A stretch of DNA of 49,676 bases from Candidatus Termititenax aidoneus (GCA_003864455.1 BGZN01000001.1:1-49676); one strand, 5' to 3'. Counted from the first letter of the stretch, positions 15,854 to 24,666 are shown. The notes: generated by a model not told the origin, from the sequence alone. Program-made: numbers and translations.

Positions 15854-16708
15854 TTAATCCAAAGTCACCATTGTGCCGATGCCTGTGCTGGTCAAAGTTT
15901 CCAGCAGCAGCGAATGTTCGACAGTGCCGTTGATAATATGCACCGATTTTACGCCGATGCTCAAAACATCCAGCGCGCTTTTAATTTTGGGTATCATGCC
16001 GCCGGAAATTATTTTGTTTTCGATTAATTCCTCGGCCTTTTTCTTATTCAGGCGCTGAATAAGCTGCTTATCACTGTCCAGCACACCGTCCACATCGGTC
16101 ATCAAATAAAGTTTCGCCGCTTCCAGTTCTTTGGCGATTTTGCAGGCGGCAATATCCGCATTGACATTGTAGGTCTCACCGGTGCGGCTCATCGCCACGG
16201 ACGAAATGACCGGAATAAAACCTTTTTCCAGCAAACCGCGCACGACTTCGGCGTTGACAGTTTTGATCTCGCCGACGAAACCCAGATCATAGTCGGACTG
16301 CAATTTCTCCGCCACGAAAAGACCGGCGTCTTTGCCGGACAGCGACACGGCTTTGGTCTCGCCCTCGCGGTGCAGCAACTCGACTATTTCTTTGCCGATG
16401 CGCCCCAGCACCATTTCGGCAATTTCCATGGTTTCTTTGTCGGTTACGCGCAGGCCGTTGGGCGCAAACTCCGCCTTTTTGCCGACTTTGTCCAGCCAGC
16501 TATTGATTTCTTTGCCGCCGCCGTGCACCACGACCGGTTTCATGCCGATATAATTCAGCAAAGCAACATCGCGCGCGACATTACGTTTGAGGCGCGGGTC
16601 GATCATGGCTGAGCCGCCGTATTTGATGACGACTATCGCATCCTGAAATTTACGTATATACGGCAGCGCGTCTAAAATAACCTCAACTTTGTCCTGGAAC
16701 TTCTGCAT
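15854..16708 (-). CDS. argB: Acetylglutamate kinase
   Basis: It phosphorylates N-acetylglutamate, the second step of arginine synthesis and often the one inhibited by arginine. The 284-residue length is normal. AIVVIKYGGSAM and PVVVHGGGKEINSWL are the N-terminal Gly-rich loops that hold the phosphates, VNADIAACKIAKELEAAKL is the central block, and LMTDVDGVLDSD plus SGGMIPKI lie near the ATP site. The N-terminal helix (MQKFQDKVEVILDALPYIRK) resembles that of the hexameric, arginine-sensitive kinases. The gene has no ribosome site, and its -10 ends 8 bases before ATG, so its own transcript should be leaderless. The restriction-modification genes separate it from argJ. Confidence 0.96.
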   Translation of the reverse strand: MQKFQDKVEVILDALPYIRKFQDAIVVIKYGGSAMIDPRLKRNVARDVALLNYIGMKPVVVHGGGKEINSWLDKVGKKAEFAPNGLRVTDKETMEIAEMVLGRIGKEIVELLHREGETKAVSLSGKDAGLFVAEKLQSDYDLGFVGEIKTVNAEVVRGLLEKGFIPVISSVAMSRTGETYNVNADIAACKIAKELEAAKLYLMTDVDGVLDSDKQLIQRLNKKKAEELIENKIISGGMIPKIKSALDVLSIGVKSVHIINGTVEHSLLLETLTSTGIGTMVTLD

Positions 16709-16716
16709 AGGACGGA

Positions 16717-16725
16717 ATTATAACA
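16717..16725 (-). promoter_or_regulatory. Extended -10 promoter of argB (leaderless)
   Basis: The minus strand reads TGTTATAAT; the hexamer ends 8 bases before the argB ATG, which has no Shine-Dalgarno sequence. The internal promoter would restore transcription of argB, argF and argG downstream of the inserted restriction-modification genes. Confidence 0.55.
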
Positions 16726-16835
16726 TGATCTACGCTCTTTTTGACCTAAATAACTGGCAAAAACTCAAATGAATTTATTGTATCGGCTTTATTGTTTGGG
16801 ATTAGTAGTTTAAAAGCTAAAGAATTATTCACTGG

Positions 16836-17753
16836 TCATCGAATAGACGCTTTATTAAGCAAAATAATTTGTTGGCTATCAATATTTTCCACATTATTAG
16901 GTATACAATAAAAATCTTTTAAATACGCCCAGTCCTTATTCCGCAAAGTTACTACATCGTCCAGATAAAAACTCACCCAGCAATCACCAATCTTTGATTT
17001 AGATTTTTCTCGTTTCAATTTATTTTTTGTAATTTCAACATATTTTTTGTCCATATCAAAACCGATATATTGCCGCCCCAACCGTTTTGCAGCTATCGCT
17101 GTTGTGCCAGTGCCATTGAACGGGTCAAGCACAATATCATTTTCATCGGTACTCATTAAAATTATTCTTTCCAATAAATGAACAGGCAGTTGACAAGGAT
17201 GTTCATCTCTAAATTTATTATGTTTAATCCTATGAATGTCCGTCCAAACATCAGAAACTAGCGGGCCAAAAGGATGTAATAAGCTTTTTTTTCCGCCATA
17301 GTCTTTAGCTAGAATATTTGACTTTCTGGCTCTTTTATGCGGATAACGTATTTCATAAAATTTAAGCTGCTTGCAATTTTTGGCATAAAATAAAATGCCA
17401 TAGTGTCCAGGCTGCAAAGTTTTTCCCATTGGCGCAGTCGGCGCATCCCAGCTTATCCAGTGCTTAAAATCAGCTTGTTTATTCAAGAACGCAGCATAGT
17501 AAGTAAGCCATTTAGGGATATTATGCACAAAAATAGAACCCGTCGATTTTGTAACACGCACCATTTCTGTAATCCAACGTTCGCACCAATCTAAATACTC
17601 CTGCAATTTCAAACTATCTTTATAACTATTGTATACTTTTTTCAAATTAAACGGCGGATCGGCAAAAGTCATATCTACAGAATTGTCCGGAATTTGCTTC
17701 AACCGTTCCAAACAATCACCTTGCGTAACTTTATTTAAAAATTTTCCTATCAT
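16836..17753 (-). CDS. Type II DNA methyltransferase (class beta, DPPF)
   Basis: An amino-methyltransferase of the DNA_methylase N4/N6 class, about 305 residues. The catalytic motif IV is TFADPPFNLKK, close to the N-terminus. Motif I (LDPFNGTGTTAIAAKRL) and GRQYIGFDMD lie near the C-terminus, the beta order. An added tail of ~60 residues follows and may help bind DNA. I prefer ATG 17753 because it overlaps the endonuclease stop as ATGA; an ATG four codons upstream is also possible. It should protect the site cut by the neighbouring endonuclease. Target sequence and methylated base cannot be deduced here. Confidence 0.88.
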   Translation of the reverse strand: MIGKFLNKVTQGDCLERLKQIPDNSVDMTFADPPFNLKKVYNSYKDSLKLQEYLDWCERWITEMVRVTKSTGSIFVHNIPKWLTYYAAFLNKQADFKHWISWDAPTAPMGKTLQPGHYGILFYAKNCKQLKFYEIRYPHKRARKSNILAKDYGGKKSLLHPFGPLVSDVWTDIHRIKHNKFRDEHPCQLPVHLLERIILMSTDENDIVLDPFNGTGTTAIAAKRLGRQYIGFDMDKKYVEITKNKLKREKSKSKIGDCWVSFYLDDVVTLRNKDWAYLKDFYCIPNNVENIDSQQIILLNKASIR

Positions 17754-18727
17754 TTTTCCATGCATTTTTTCAAGAACAACTTAAAGCGTGTTATTTCGTC
17801 TTCATGAAATGTGAAAATATCATCATACGCCGCCACCATTCTCTTTAAATCACCTTTGCGAACATACCAGCCAATACCATCAACAAAACCAATGAATTTT
17901 GCTTTGGGATAATATCTCAAAATAAGTTTTTTTATATTTTTTTCAGTCTTTGACTTATCACCTTGTCCCGAAGATGTAGTTACCAGAAAAGAACTTTCAA
18001 TAATTATTTTTGGCGACCTTTTGTCTGGTATGATAAAGTCCATCGTCCGTTTTTCAATAGGCTCATTTTCAAAAAGCTCTGTCAAATCTCCTTTTTCGAA
18101 TGAAATTTTCAATTCGTCTAAAATTTGTGCAAGAAAAAACTCCGGATTATTTTCTGCTTGTCCTGCATAAGAGCCTTTTTCTTTATAACGCACTAAAGAA
18201 TCAATCATTGCACTTGCTTCAAATTTTAATTTTGCAATACTCAATTTTTTTAATTCAAACAACGGCAATGTTTGCGCTAAGAATGGTGTTGTTGAACCTT
18301 CAAAGAAAAGATTTACAATGCCTTTACGAAAATAAGGATTTTCTTTTAACAAGTTTATAATCTTATTGTCGCCCCATTCTTTTAGATCATTATTTTTTTC
18401 ATGACTATTTGTCCATTTATTTGTATAAAGGAGCTTTGAGAGTTCTTTATTATTCGAAACTCGAACAACTGTAATCAAGCGTTTTAGACTTTCGTTCGCA
18501 AATCCTGTCAAAGCCAGTAAAGCCCGTAAACCATTCTCTTTTGTAGCAAGTAAATTCTCAAAAATGTCTTTTTTTAGTCCTTGCGTTTCCACTTGGTTTT
18601 TTAAAACAAGCAGTATTTCCTTCAACGAGTTAATATAACTTTCATATTTTTCTTGAAAGACTGGATTATAAAAATAAAACGTATTTTTATCTATTACCGT
18701 TTTATATTTTTGCTCATCGTAAGTCAT
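17750..18727 (-). CDS. Type II restriction endonuclease (PD-(D/E)xK type)
   Basis: A 325-residue protein directly upstream of, and overlapping, the methyltransferase. The C-terminal third has MDFIIPDKRSPKIIIESSF, matching a nuclease core (D near the first strand, E-x-S in place of E-x-K) followed by TTSSGQGDKSKTEKN. Late residues (KFIGFVDGIGWYVRKGDL) resemble the end of restriction enzymes such as the DpnII/MboI-like group. The N-terminal half is helical and probably recognises DNA. Its AT content is higher than that of the arg genes, as is usual for mobile restriction systems. The pair with the methyltransferase makes the function convincing; the subfamily and site are unsure. Confidence 0.75.
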   Translation of the reverse strand: MTYDEQKYKTVIDKNTFYFYNPVFQEKYESYINSLKEILLVLKNQVETQGLKKDIFENLLATKENGLRALLALTGFANESLKRLITVVRVSNNKELSKLLYTNKWTNSHEKNNDLKEWGDNKIINLLKENPYFRKGIVNLFFEGSTTPFLAQTLPLFELKKLSIAKLKFEASAMIDSLVRYKEKGSYAGQAENNPEFFLAQILDELKISFEKGDLTELFENEPIEKRTMDFIIPDKRSPKIIIESSFLVTTSSGQGDKSKTEKNIKKLILRYYPKAKFIGFVDGIGWYVRKGDLKRMVAAYDDIFTFHEDEITRFKLFLKKCMEK

Positions 18728-18756
18728 ATTGCATCAACCTTATAAATTTTCTTAAC

Positions 18757-19851
18757 TCAATTATAATTAGTATTTATCCTAACATACCCTTCGGTCAAAT
18801 CGCAGCCCCAGGCCTGCGCGGACTCGCGGCCGCTGGCGAGGTCGATATTGATAGTAACGGTCTTGCTTTGCAGGCCGTCCCAGTTCATTTTAACTTTTTC
18901 GGGGTCAAATTTGGCGCCGCTGCGTCCAACTGCGGCGATTACCCTGCCCCAATTATCATCGCCGCCGTACACCGCGCATTTGACCAACGGTGAACCGACT
19001 ACCGCTTTGGCGGCCAGACGCGCTTCTTTGAGCGAACGCGCGCCGGTTACATTGACCTCCATTAGCTTGGTCGCGCCCTCGCCGTCCGCGGCTATCGCTT
19101 TGGCTAGATAAATCAGCACTTCGGTCAGCGCCGCCTGAAAAACCGGCAAAGTCTGGCGGTCAATACGCACACCGGACATACCGTTGGCCAGGCAAAGGCA
19201 CATATCATTGGTGCTGGTGTCGCCGTCCACTGTAACCTGATTAAAGGAAATAGCGGTAACTTCACGAATAACTCGCTGTAAAAGACTGTGATTTATTGAG
19301 GCGTCGGTAGTAATGAACGCCAGCATAGTGGCCATATTGGGGTGTATCATGCCCGAACCTTTGGCTGTGCCGCAAATAGTAACATCGCGGCCGAGCAGAT
19401 GAATGGTCTTGGTAATCTTTTTCACCACCAAATCCGTAGTCAAAATAGCCTCGGCAAAATCATCATAATCGTGTTTTAAATTTTTTTGCAGTAATTCCGC
19501 GCCTTTTTTGATCTTGTCCATAGGCAGATTTTGGCCGATCACGCCGGTCGAAGCGGTCAGCGCCGGTCCGCCAAAAAGTTTTTCGGCGATTTTGGCGTAT
19601 TCAGCGTCGTCCTTATCGCCCTGTTTGCCGGTGCAAGCGTTGGCGTATTTGGTATTCACAATAATCGTTTTAGCCGTGCCGCGGCGCAAAATTTTGCGAT
19701 TGCGTTTGACGCAGGACGCGCAGGCCAGATTGGTCGTGGTAACGCCGGCGCAAACCGCTTTTTTCTCGGAAACAATCAGCCCCATGTCTTTTTTGCCGCT
19801 ATCTTTCAAACCGGCATGCACTCCGGCATATTGGAAACCCTTGGGCAGCAT
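18757..19851 (-). CDS. argJ: Bifunctional ornithine acetyltransferase / N-acetylglutamate synthase
   Basis: ArgJ moves the acetyl group from N-acetylornithine to glutamate, closing the acetyl cycle of arginine synthesis, and may also use acetyl-CoA. Its precursor cuts itself before a conserved Thr in the segment GMIHPNMATMLAF, seen here near residue 181. Other family segments are LPKGFQYAGVHAGLK at the N-terminus, TDASINHSLLQR, FNQVTVDGDTSTND and VNTNYN-type IRINTNYN at the very end. At 364 residues it is shorter than the usual 390-410. It has a strong AGGAG site. In the ancestral operon argB would have followed; the restriction-modification genes now lie between. Confidence 0.95.
   Translation of the reverse strand: MLPKGFQYAGVHAGLKDSGKKDMGLIVSEKKAVCAGVTTTNLACASCVKRNRKILRRGTAKTIIVNTKYANACTGKQGDKDDAEYAKIAEKLFGGPALTASTGVIGQNLPMDKIKKGAELLQKNLKHDYDDFAEAILTTDLVVKKITKTIHLLGRDVTICGTAKGSGMIHPNMATMLAFITTDASINHSLLQRVIREVTAISFNQVTVDGDTSTNDMCLCLANGMSGVRIDRQTLPVFQAALTEVLIYLAKAIAADGEGATKLMEVNVTGARSLKEARLAAKAVVGSPLVKCAVYGGDDNWGRVIAAVGRSGAKFDPEKVKMNWDGLQSKTVTINIDLASGRESAQAWGCDLTEGYVRINTNYN
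18760..18765 (-). promoter_or_regulatory. -10 element for the restriction endonuclease gene
   Basis: TATAAT on the minus strand lies 3 bases downstream of the argJ stop region and 32 bases before the endonuclease ATG, which is preceded by AAGG. This gives the inserted pair its own promoter. Confidence 0.4.
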
Positions 19852-19885
19852 TTTTTACTCCTTTTTCTTTTCGCACATTTTAGTA

Positions 19886-19975
19886 TTATAGCGCGAGAAA
19901 TACTTTGCCTGAAGCGGCCGTAACCTTCAGTGCTATGCCGTGGCCGCGCAGGTAAAGGTATTTCTCGCGCTATAA
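19886..19975. repeat. Long intergenic hairpin element C (class 1), argC-argJ gap
   Basis: The outer arms are 18-bp perfect complements (19886-19903 with 19958-19975, containing GCGCGAGAAATAC). The middle stem is GCGGCC/GGCCGC and the core is GTAACCTTCAGTGCTATGCC on the plus strand, opposite in orientation to element B. Confidence 0.9.
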
Positions 19976-19994
19976 ATTATTCATCGTATGTTAC

Positions 19995-20100
19995 AGCGCA
20001 ATAAATATTTTGCCGGAGTGCGTCTGGTTCGAACTTAACAAGCGTGAGCGCCGTTAAGTGAGAAGCCACCACGCACGGAGGCAAAGATATTTATTGCGCT
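19995..20100. repeat. Long intergenic hairpin element D (class 2), argC-argJ gap
   Basis: The outer arms are AGCGCAATAAATAT and complement (14 bp), then TTTGCC/GGCAAA and GTGCGT/ACGCAC. The class 2 core has CTGGTTCGAACTTAACAAGC and CGTTAAGTGAGAAGCCACC on either side of an apical GCG/CGC stem. It starts 17 bp after the argC stop, and only 19 bp separate it from element C. Confidence 0.9.
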
Positions 20101-20117
20101 AAACTTTTAAACGCAAC

Positions 20118-21137
20118 TTACGGATTAAGAGCAAGTCGCTCCAAACCCGTAGTTTCTGGCAGGCCAAACATTATATTCATATTCTGCACAGCCTGACCAG
20201 ACGCGCCTTTGACCAAATTGTCCAGCGCGGACACTAAAATCAACTGGCTGCCGTCGCCGACAATAGTCGGAGAAATCAGGCAATAGTTGCTGCCCACCAC
20301 GTCTTTTAAGGTCGGCGCTTTTTCTACAATGCGCACAAATGGCTCATTTTGGTACTGTTTTTGCAGTATAGATAATATATTGTCTGTATTAGTTTTTTCG
20401 TGTAATTTCACATAAATTGTCGCTAAAATACCGCGATTTACCGGCAGTAAATGCGGCGCAAAGACTACAGACGCGCCGATATTTTGCTCTATTTCCGGCT
20501 GATGGCGATGCACGCCCAGTTTGTAAGTCGAGAAATTGGTATACACTTCCAGAAAATGCGTGTCCTGACGCAAAGCGCGGCCAGCTCCGGAAACGCCGGA
20601 TTTGGCGTCGATGATAAGCGAGCCCTCGACAAAAGCCAAATTTTCGACAATCGGTTTTAAAGCCAGCGTCGCCGCGGTAACATAACAGCCCGGATTGGCA
20701 ATTAATTTGGCTTTTTTGATTTGCGCGCGATTGTACTCCGGCAGACCGTAAACAGCCTGCGCGTTTATTTCCGGCGCGGTATGTTTTTGATAGGTCTTTT
20801 CATAAATGGCCAGGTCACGGAAACGAAAATCCGCGCCGAGATCGATGACTTTTACACCGGCGTTCACCAATTCCGGCGCAAGCTCCATGGATCTGCCATG
20901 CGGCAGACAGATAAAAACCGCGTCGAGTTTTTGCGCCGCGGACAATTCGTACTTGGTCAGTTTTTGGGAAAAACGCGGACGCAAAAAGGGATATATCTCG
21001 CCGATGTCCTGCCCGGCCGCCGAAGTGGTGGTCAAATATTGAATATCCGCCTGCGCATGGTCGAGCAAAATACGGATTAACTCCGCGCCGGTGTAGCCCG
21101 TCGCGCCGATAATGCCGATCTTGATCTTACCGCTCAT
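20118..21137 (-). CDS. argC: N-acetyl-gamma-glutamyl-phosphate reductase
   Basis: It reduces N-acetylglutamyl phosphate with NADPH to the semialdehyde, the third step of arginine synthesis. The N-terminal Rossmann fingerprint is KIGIIGATGYTGAELIRIL. The active-site cysteine lies in IANPGCYVTAATLAL near residue 150, and VSGAGR, HRHQPEI and LVKGASGQAVQNMN are later family blocks. The length of 339 residues is normal. It overlaps the small upstream gene by four bases (ATGA). Together they are the promoter-proximal genes of the arg cluster, behind the promoter at 21399-21428. Confidence 0.96.
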   Translation of the reverse strand: MSGKIKIGIIGATGYTGAELIRILLDHAQADIQYLTTTSAAGQDIGEIYPFLRPRFSQKLTKYELSAAQKLDAVFICLPHGRSMELAPELVNAGVKVIDLGADFRFRDLAIYEKTYQKHTAPEINAQAVYGLPEYNRAQIKKAKLIANPGCYVTAATLALKPIVENLAFVEGSLIIDAKSGVSGAGRALRQDTHFLEVYTNFSTYKLGVHRHQPEIEQNIGASVVFAPHLLPVNRGILATIYVKLHEKTNTDNILSILQKQYQNEPFVRIVEKAPTLKDVVGSNYCLISPTIVGDGSQLILVSALDNLVKGASGQAVQNMNIMFGLPETTGLERLALNP

Positions 21138-21328
21138 TGCAGCTTCTTTCTGATCGCGGCCAGTTCCGTCAAAATCCGCGGATCATCGATGTATTGTTCT
21201 GCGATTTTAGCAAAATATTCAAACTTCGGATACAGCTCGGCTTTGCGTTCGGCAAAAGATTTTTCCGGCTGCGTGAACTGCGCTCCGGCGATCTCGGCTA
21301 AAATGCGTTCGGTGTTGGGGGTGGGCAT
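21134..21328 (-). CDS. Small conserved-looking protein coupled to argC
   Basis: A 64-residue protein I do not recognise. It is charged and helical, with no membrane segment, and ends KKLQ with a stop that overlaps the argC ATG as ATGA, a sign of translational coupling. It is the first gene behind the arg promoter. No good ribosome site is visible; a TACTC/GAGTA inverted repeat lies 20-35 bases upstream of the ATG. It could be a regulator or simply a coupling leader gene. The coupling supports it as real. Confidence 0.55.
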   Translation of the reverse strand: MPTPNTERILAEIAGAQFTQPEKSFAERKAELYPKFEYFAKIAEQYIDDPRILTELAAIRKKLQ

Positions 21329-21398
21329 GGTATTTTTATTTTTTTACTCTATTGGAGTAACGAGCAGTGGATAAATCAAGGTATAAATTCATTTATCA

Positions 21399-21428
21399 AT
21401 TATAACAAATATATTTTTAGAAATTCAA
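21399..21428 (-). promoter_or_regulatory. Promoter of the arginine cluster
   Basis: On the minus strand TTGAAT (21423-21428) and TATAAT (21399-21404) are 18 bases apart, and TGT before TATAAT gives an extended -10. The predicted start is near 21392. An inverted repeat (ATAAATGAATTTAT) covers the predicted start and could be an operator; it is not a convincing ArgR box. Confidence 0.7.
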
Positions 21429-21440
21429 CTTACGTGTATT

Positions 21441-24400
21441 TCATTCCGGTACAGCAGCAAAACTAAACTGCATGCTGTGTGTGTCCGCGTAATCGCGCAT
21501 TCGGCTCAAGGCGTTTTCTCTGATGTTTTCTATAGTATTTTCTCTGATGCTTTGTTCAACCCGGCCTTCGTTGTTTGGGTTAGTTCTTACATAGCTCGGA
21601 ACTGGAGTTGAATTTTCTTCAAATTGTTTTTTCAATTCCGCAAGCGCTTTCTCAAAGTTCTTTCCTTCTTTAATACTCTCAAGAAACCGCAGTTCCGCAA
21701 GCAAGAGCTTGTAATCGTTATTATCATTCAGACTTTCGCCGTCAATACTCAGGATAAATTCACCGCTGGCAGATTTAAATTTAATTCCGGTAATTGTACC
21801 CTTATCTGACTGTAAAGAAATTTCTGGCAAGCCGGTCGGCGGCGGATTTTTGCCCAAACCGTATATAGCAGCGGCTAATAGCAAGGGGCCATTATTGCCC
21901 TGATGCTGCAGCGCAAAATTCTTAAAAGCCGCGCTGTCACCGAATTGTCCGGAACTAATACGCGAAGCCGTTACCTCGGCTGCGGCGCGTTCACTACCAT
22001 TATAAACATGAATACTTTCGCACATCAACAGAGATTTGTTGTTGCGGAAGAGTTCTTGTTGTCCGTTTTGTGAAGTGCAGATATTATGCGCGGCATTAAG
22101 CAGATTATCTGTTTTAACGTTGCCATCGTTGTCAGCATTCTTATAACTATCCTTTAGCGTCCTACACAGAAAATGACCCGGACAGTTGTCAATATAATCC
22201 GACGAGAAATCTTTCGGCCCTAACATTATATCCAGCCAGTTTTTGTTATTCGGATCAGCGCCGCGCGGCGGCACGCCTAGCTCTACAAATACACTTTCCA
22301 GGGCAGCGGTTACCCTTTCCATATAAATTTCTATGCTTTCTTTGTTTCCGTTTTGGATTTGTACATTAAAATCAATGTTTGCCAGTCCTTGCATAAACTT
22401 TAGCGCTTTTCGCACATCGGCAGGAGTCGGATTGCCAATCGAGTCTCCATCTCTAGTCGCAGAAACAAAGTATATAGCCGTTTCTTTAAATTTTTCCACA
22501 TCAACACCATCCGGTAAATCAAAAGAAAACTCCATTTCACTGTCCGATTTTATAGTATAACCATCTGGAAAAATAACATTAAAATGTTCGTCATTATCAG
22601 TTATATTGTATTCTAAACTATCCTCACCAGCAGAAACTTTAACAGAAGTAATAGAATTGTTTGTTATAGTTAATTGATATTTAACTCCATCAGAGCCGGT
22701 AACAATAACTTCAGGGCCATTGTTCTCTATCTTGCTAGCTATCGTGTATGTTAAACCATCAGGGTCTTTAATCTTAATTTGATCAGCAGTTATACCATCC
22801 AACTTATAACCAGCATTCATAAGTAAGACAACCGCAACTAGAGATTCATTATTGATTTCATATTTTGCTTCCTTATAAGAAATAGTACTTACTCCTGGGG
22901 GAGATTGATAATCACAAGAATAAGGAGATGTGATAAGCTTATTAATATCTCCAGGGAAAGATGTCGGCGTGCTTCTTGCTGCCGCGGCTGCCACCACATT
23001 GTAACCTAGAGGCCTGACAGTGCTCGATACGTAGTACGTTTTGTCCGGTTCATCGTGCTCTTTAATTGATATTTGCGTCGACAGAGCATCTCGATATGCC
23101 TTGTTGTCCTCATCGGCCTGTGCTGTGTGTACCGAAGCTTCTGCTTTGGGAGCTGTCTTAATTTCCTTGGCGTTTACAATTTCTCTAGCGCTTTTAACTG
23201 CTTTGTCATAATCATCATCTACAAGCTGGTTAATCCCTTGAAATAAGTTGGAATTTTGAAATTCACCGAAATATTTGGTGGCGACATCCCGTGGATGAGA
23301 CACTCCAGCCACCACATCATTACAAAACATATTGTCATACACCATTATATAAAACGAATTTCCGGCCGCATCTCTATCGGGTATGTCTACAGTGGCTGTT
23401 TGGGGATAGACACCAGCTTCTATTCCTCTATTTATACCATTTTCCAGCGCAGAGGCAATGGCACTCGCCATAACTTGTTTATTGTCTTCACCTGCAGTGT
23501 TAACCTTTCGGATATTTGCCGCGCCGAAATTATCCAAGGAGCTTTTACTTAAACCATCTAGTAAGCCCTGAGCGATCAGGTCTGTCAACAAAGTTTGGGC
23601 GCGCGGGTCCGGAAATTTGGCAATTATGTCACAGTAAAGGTTTTCTCTTTCCTTGCCGGTCAAAAGCCGGATATCAGCCCGGCTGATTGTGACCGAGCCG
23701 TCAGCAGCTTTATTATATTTTTGCAGTCCAAATTCACGGATCAAATTAAAATTATTCGCTCTATCCGGCGATAACTTCCCAATTTGTTCGCGTTCATTAG
23801 CCCAGCCTTTAAATCCCAATTCCTCTATAATAACGCCAGCTTTGTTGTTACGATCATTTTTCAGTAAATTTTCCAGAAATATACTACTGCTATTTGGTAG
23901 TGGGCGTTTTTTCATTTCATTTAAAGCGTCTTTTATAATATTTTTCAGATCACCGGAAGTGCAGTTGTCTAAAAACAAGCGTTGTATCTGTCTAGTAGTG
24001 TCGCCATCTTCATTATTGTTTATACCATCATTTGTACTATCTCCATCAAACAAGTTGTACAACTCGCGCTGAATATCTGTATTAAAATCCTTGGCCAGAT
24101 AAGAAATAGTATTAATCAATTCTTTCAGCTTGGCGTTGCCTTCGTCCCAATTATTTTTATCGCTCAGACCCAAGTGCAGCAGCAATTCTGCCAGAGTATG
24201 CCCGTTGTTCAAATATTCTTTAACAAAACTTCTACGTTCACCTGCATTAAGTTCATGAAAATCCTGTAAATCAAAAGATTGTGCATCGCCTGCTCTTTGG
24301 TTTTTACCAAGTTTTTCATATTTTGCAAAAATAGCCTGATCTAGTTCTTCTCGCCTTTCTTTTTCATAGTTCATAGCAGGAGAGGAATAGCTATTGCCTA

Positions 24401-24446
24401 CACCTCCGAATCTTATCTGTACACCACTGCTTAGCAAAAATCTCAT
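21441..24446 (-). CDS. Large protein of unknown function (1001 residues)
   Basis: I do not recognise this protein. The start at ATG 24446 is supported by AAAGGA five bases upstream. The N-terminus (MRFLLSSGVQIRFGG) is not a clear signal peptide. Residues ~30-450 are helical and charged, with an acidic Asn/Asp-rich stretch (FDGDSTNDGINNNEDGD) that may bind calcium. The middle (~480-700) is rich in beta-type sequence with Thr, Ser and Asn, and the last 300 are mixed. A few cysteines are scattered through the second half. It follows a 62-residue gene by 12 bp. Its size and composition suggest a surface or secreted protein, but this is only an impression. Confidence 0.75.
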   Translation of the reverse strand: MRFLLSSGVQIRFGGVGNSYSSPAMNYEKERREELDQAIFAKYEKLGKNQRAGDAQSFDLQDFHELNAGERRSFVKEYLNNGHTLAELLLHLGLSDKNNWDEGNAKLKELINTISYLAKDFNTDIQRELYNLFDGDSTNDGINNNEDGDTTRQIQRLFLDNCTSGDLKNIIKDALNEMKKRPLPNSSSIFLENLLKNDRNNKAGVIIEELGFKGWANEREQIGKLSPDRANNFNLIREFGLQKYNKAADGSVTISRADIRLLTGKERENLYCDIIAKFPDPRAQTLLTDLIAQGLLDGLSKSSLDNFGAANIRKVNTAGEDNKQVMASAIASALENGINRGIEAGVYPQTATVDIPDRDAAGNSFYIMVYDNMFCNDVVAGVSHPRDVATKYFGEFQNSNLFQGINQLVDDDYDKAVKSAREIVNAKEIKTAPKAEASVHTAQADEDNKAYRDALSTQISIKEHDEPDKTYYVSSTVRPLGYNVVAAAAARSTPTSFPGDINKLITSPYSCDYQSPPGVSTISYKEAKYEINNESLVAVVLLMNAGYKLDGITADQIKIKDPDGLTYTIASKIENNGPEVIVTGSDGVKYQLTITNNSITSVKVSAGEDSLEYNITDNDEHFNVIFPDGYTIKSDSEMEFSFDLPDGVDVEKFKETAIYFVSATRDGDSIGNPTPADVRKALKFMQGLANIDFNVQIQNGNKESIEIYMERVTAALESVFVELGVPPRGADPNNKNWLDIMLGPKDFSSDYIDNCPGHFLCRTLKDSYKNADNDGNVKTDNLLNAAHNICTSQNGQQELFRNNKSLLMCESIHVYNGSERAAAEVTASRISSGQFGDSAAFKNFALQHQGNNGPLLLAAAIYGLGKNPPPTGLPEISLQSDKGTITGIKFKSASGEFILSIDGESLNDNNDYKLLLAELRFLESIKEGKNFEKALAELKKQFEENSTPVPSYVRTNPNNEGRVEQSIRENTIENIRENALSRMRDYADTHSMQFSFAAVPE

Positions 24447-24458
24447 ATTTTTCCTTTG

Positions 24459-24647
24459 TTATTTTTTATTATTTCGCGTCGCCGGCATCAAACAACCTTC
24501 AATAACCGGCGCTTTAGGTTTGGCCGCTGCTGTCGAGCGGCCGTATTTGGCCAACTCCTGCTGGCGGACAATGTCTTCCATGGACAATATTTGCGGTTTT
24601 ATTTCGGCCATAATATTTTTCTCTCTCACCACGAAATTTGCTTTCAT
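24459..24647 (-). CDS. Small protein upstream of the 1001-residue gene
   Basis: A 62-residue protein starting MKANFVVREKNIMAEIKPQI, with GAGGG seven bases before the ATG. It is lysine- and alanine-rich at the C-terminus (STAAAKPKAPVIEG) and has no membrane segment. The stop is 12 bp before the next gene, so the two are probably co-transcribed. A terminator-like hairpin and the 76-bp repeats lie upstream. Reading upstream of this ATG would run into the repeats and lacks a ribosome site, so I chose this one. Function unknown. Confidence 0.55.
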   Translation of the reverse strand: MKANFVVREKNIMAEIKPQILSMEDIVRQQELAKYGRSTAAAKPKAPVIEGCLMPATRNNKK

Positions 24648-24666
24648 AGATATACCCTCTTTTGGC

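Noticed and set aside
20026-20040. tRNA fragment, because GGTTCGAAC resembles a T-arm
   Set aside because: No acceptor, D or anticodon arms can be formed around it; the bases pair within the class 2 hairpin instead.
19995-20100. Integron attC site, because ACTTAAC and GTTAAGT resemble the RYYYAAC/GTTRRRY core sites
   Set aside because: In attC these boxes lie at the outer ends; here they flank the apical loop, and no integron integrase or cassette array is present.
21385-21398. ArgR operator at the arg promoter
   Set aside because: There is an inverted repeat at the predicted start, but it does not match the TGAATAATTATTCA-type box well and no argR is in the window.
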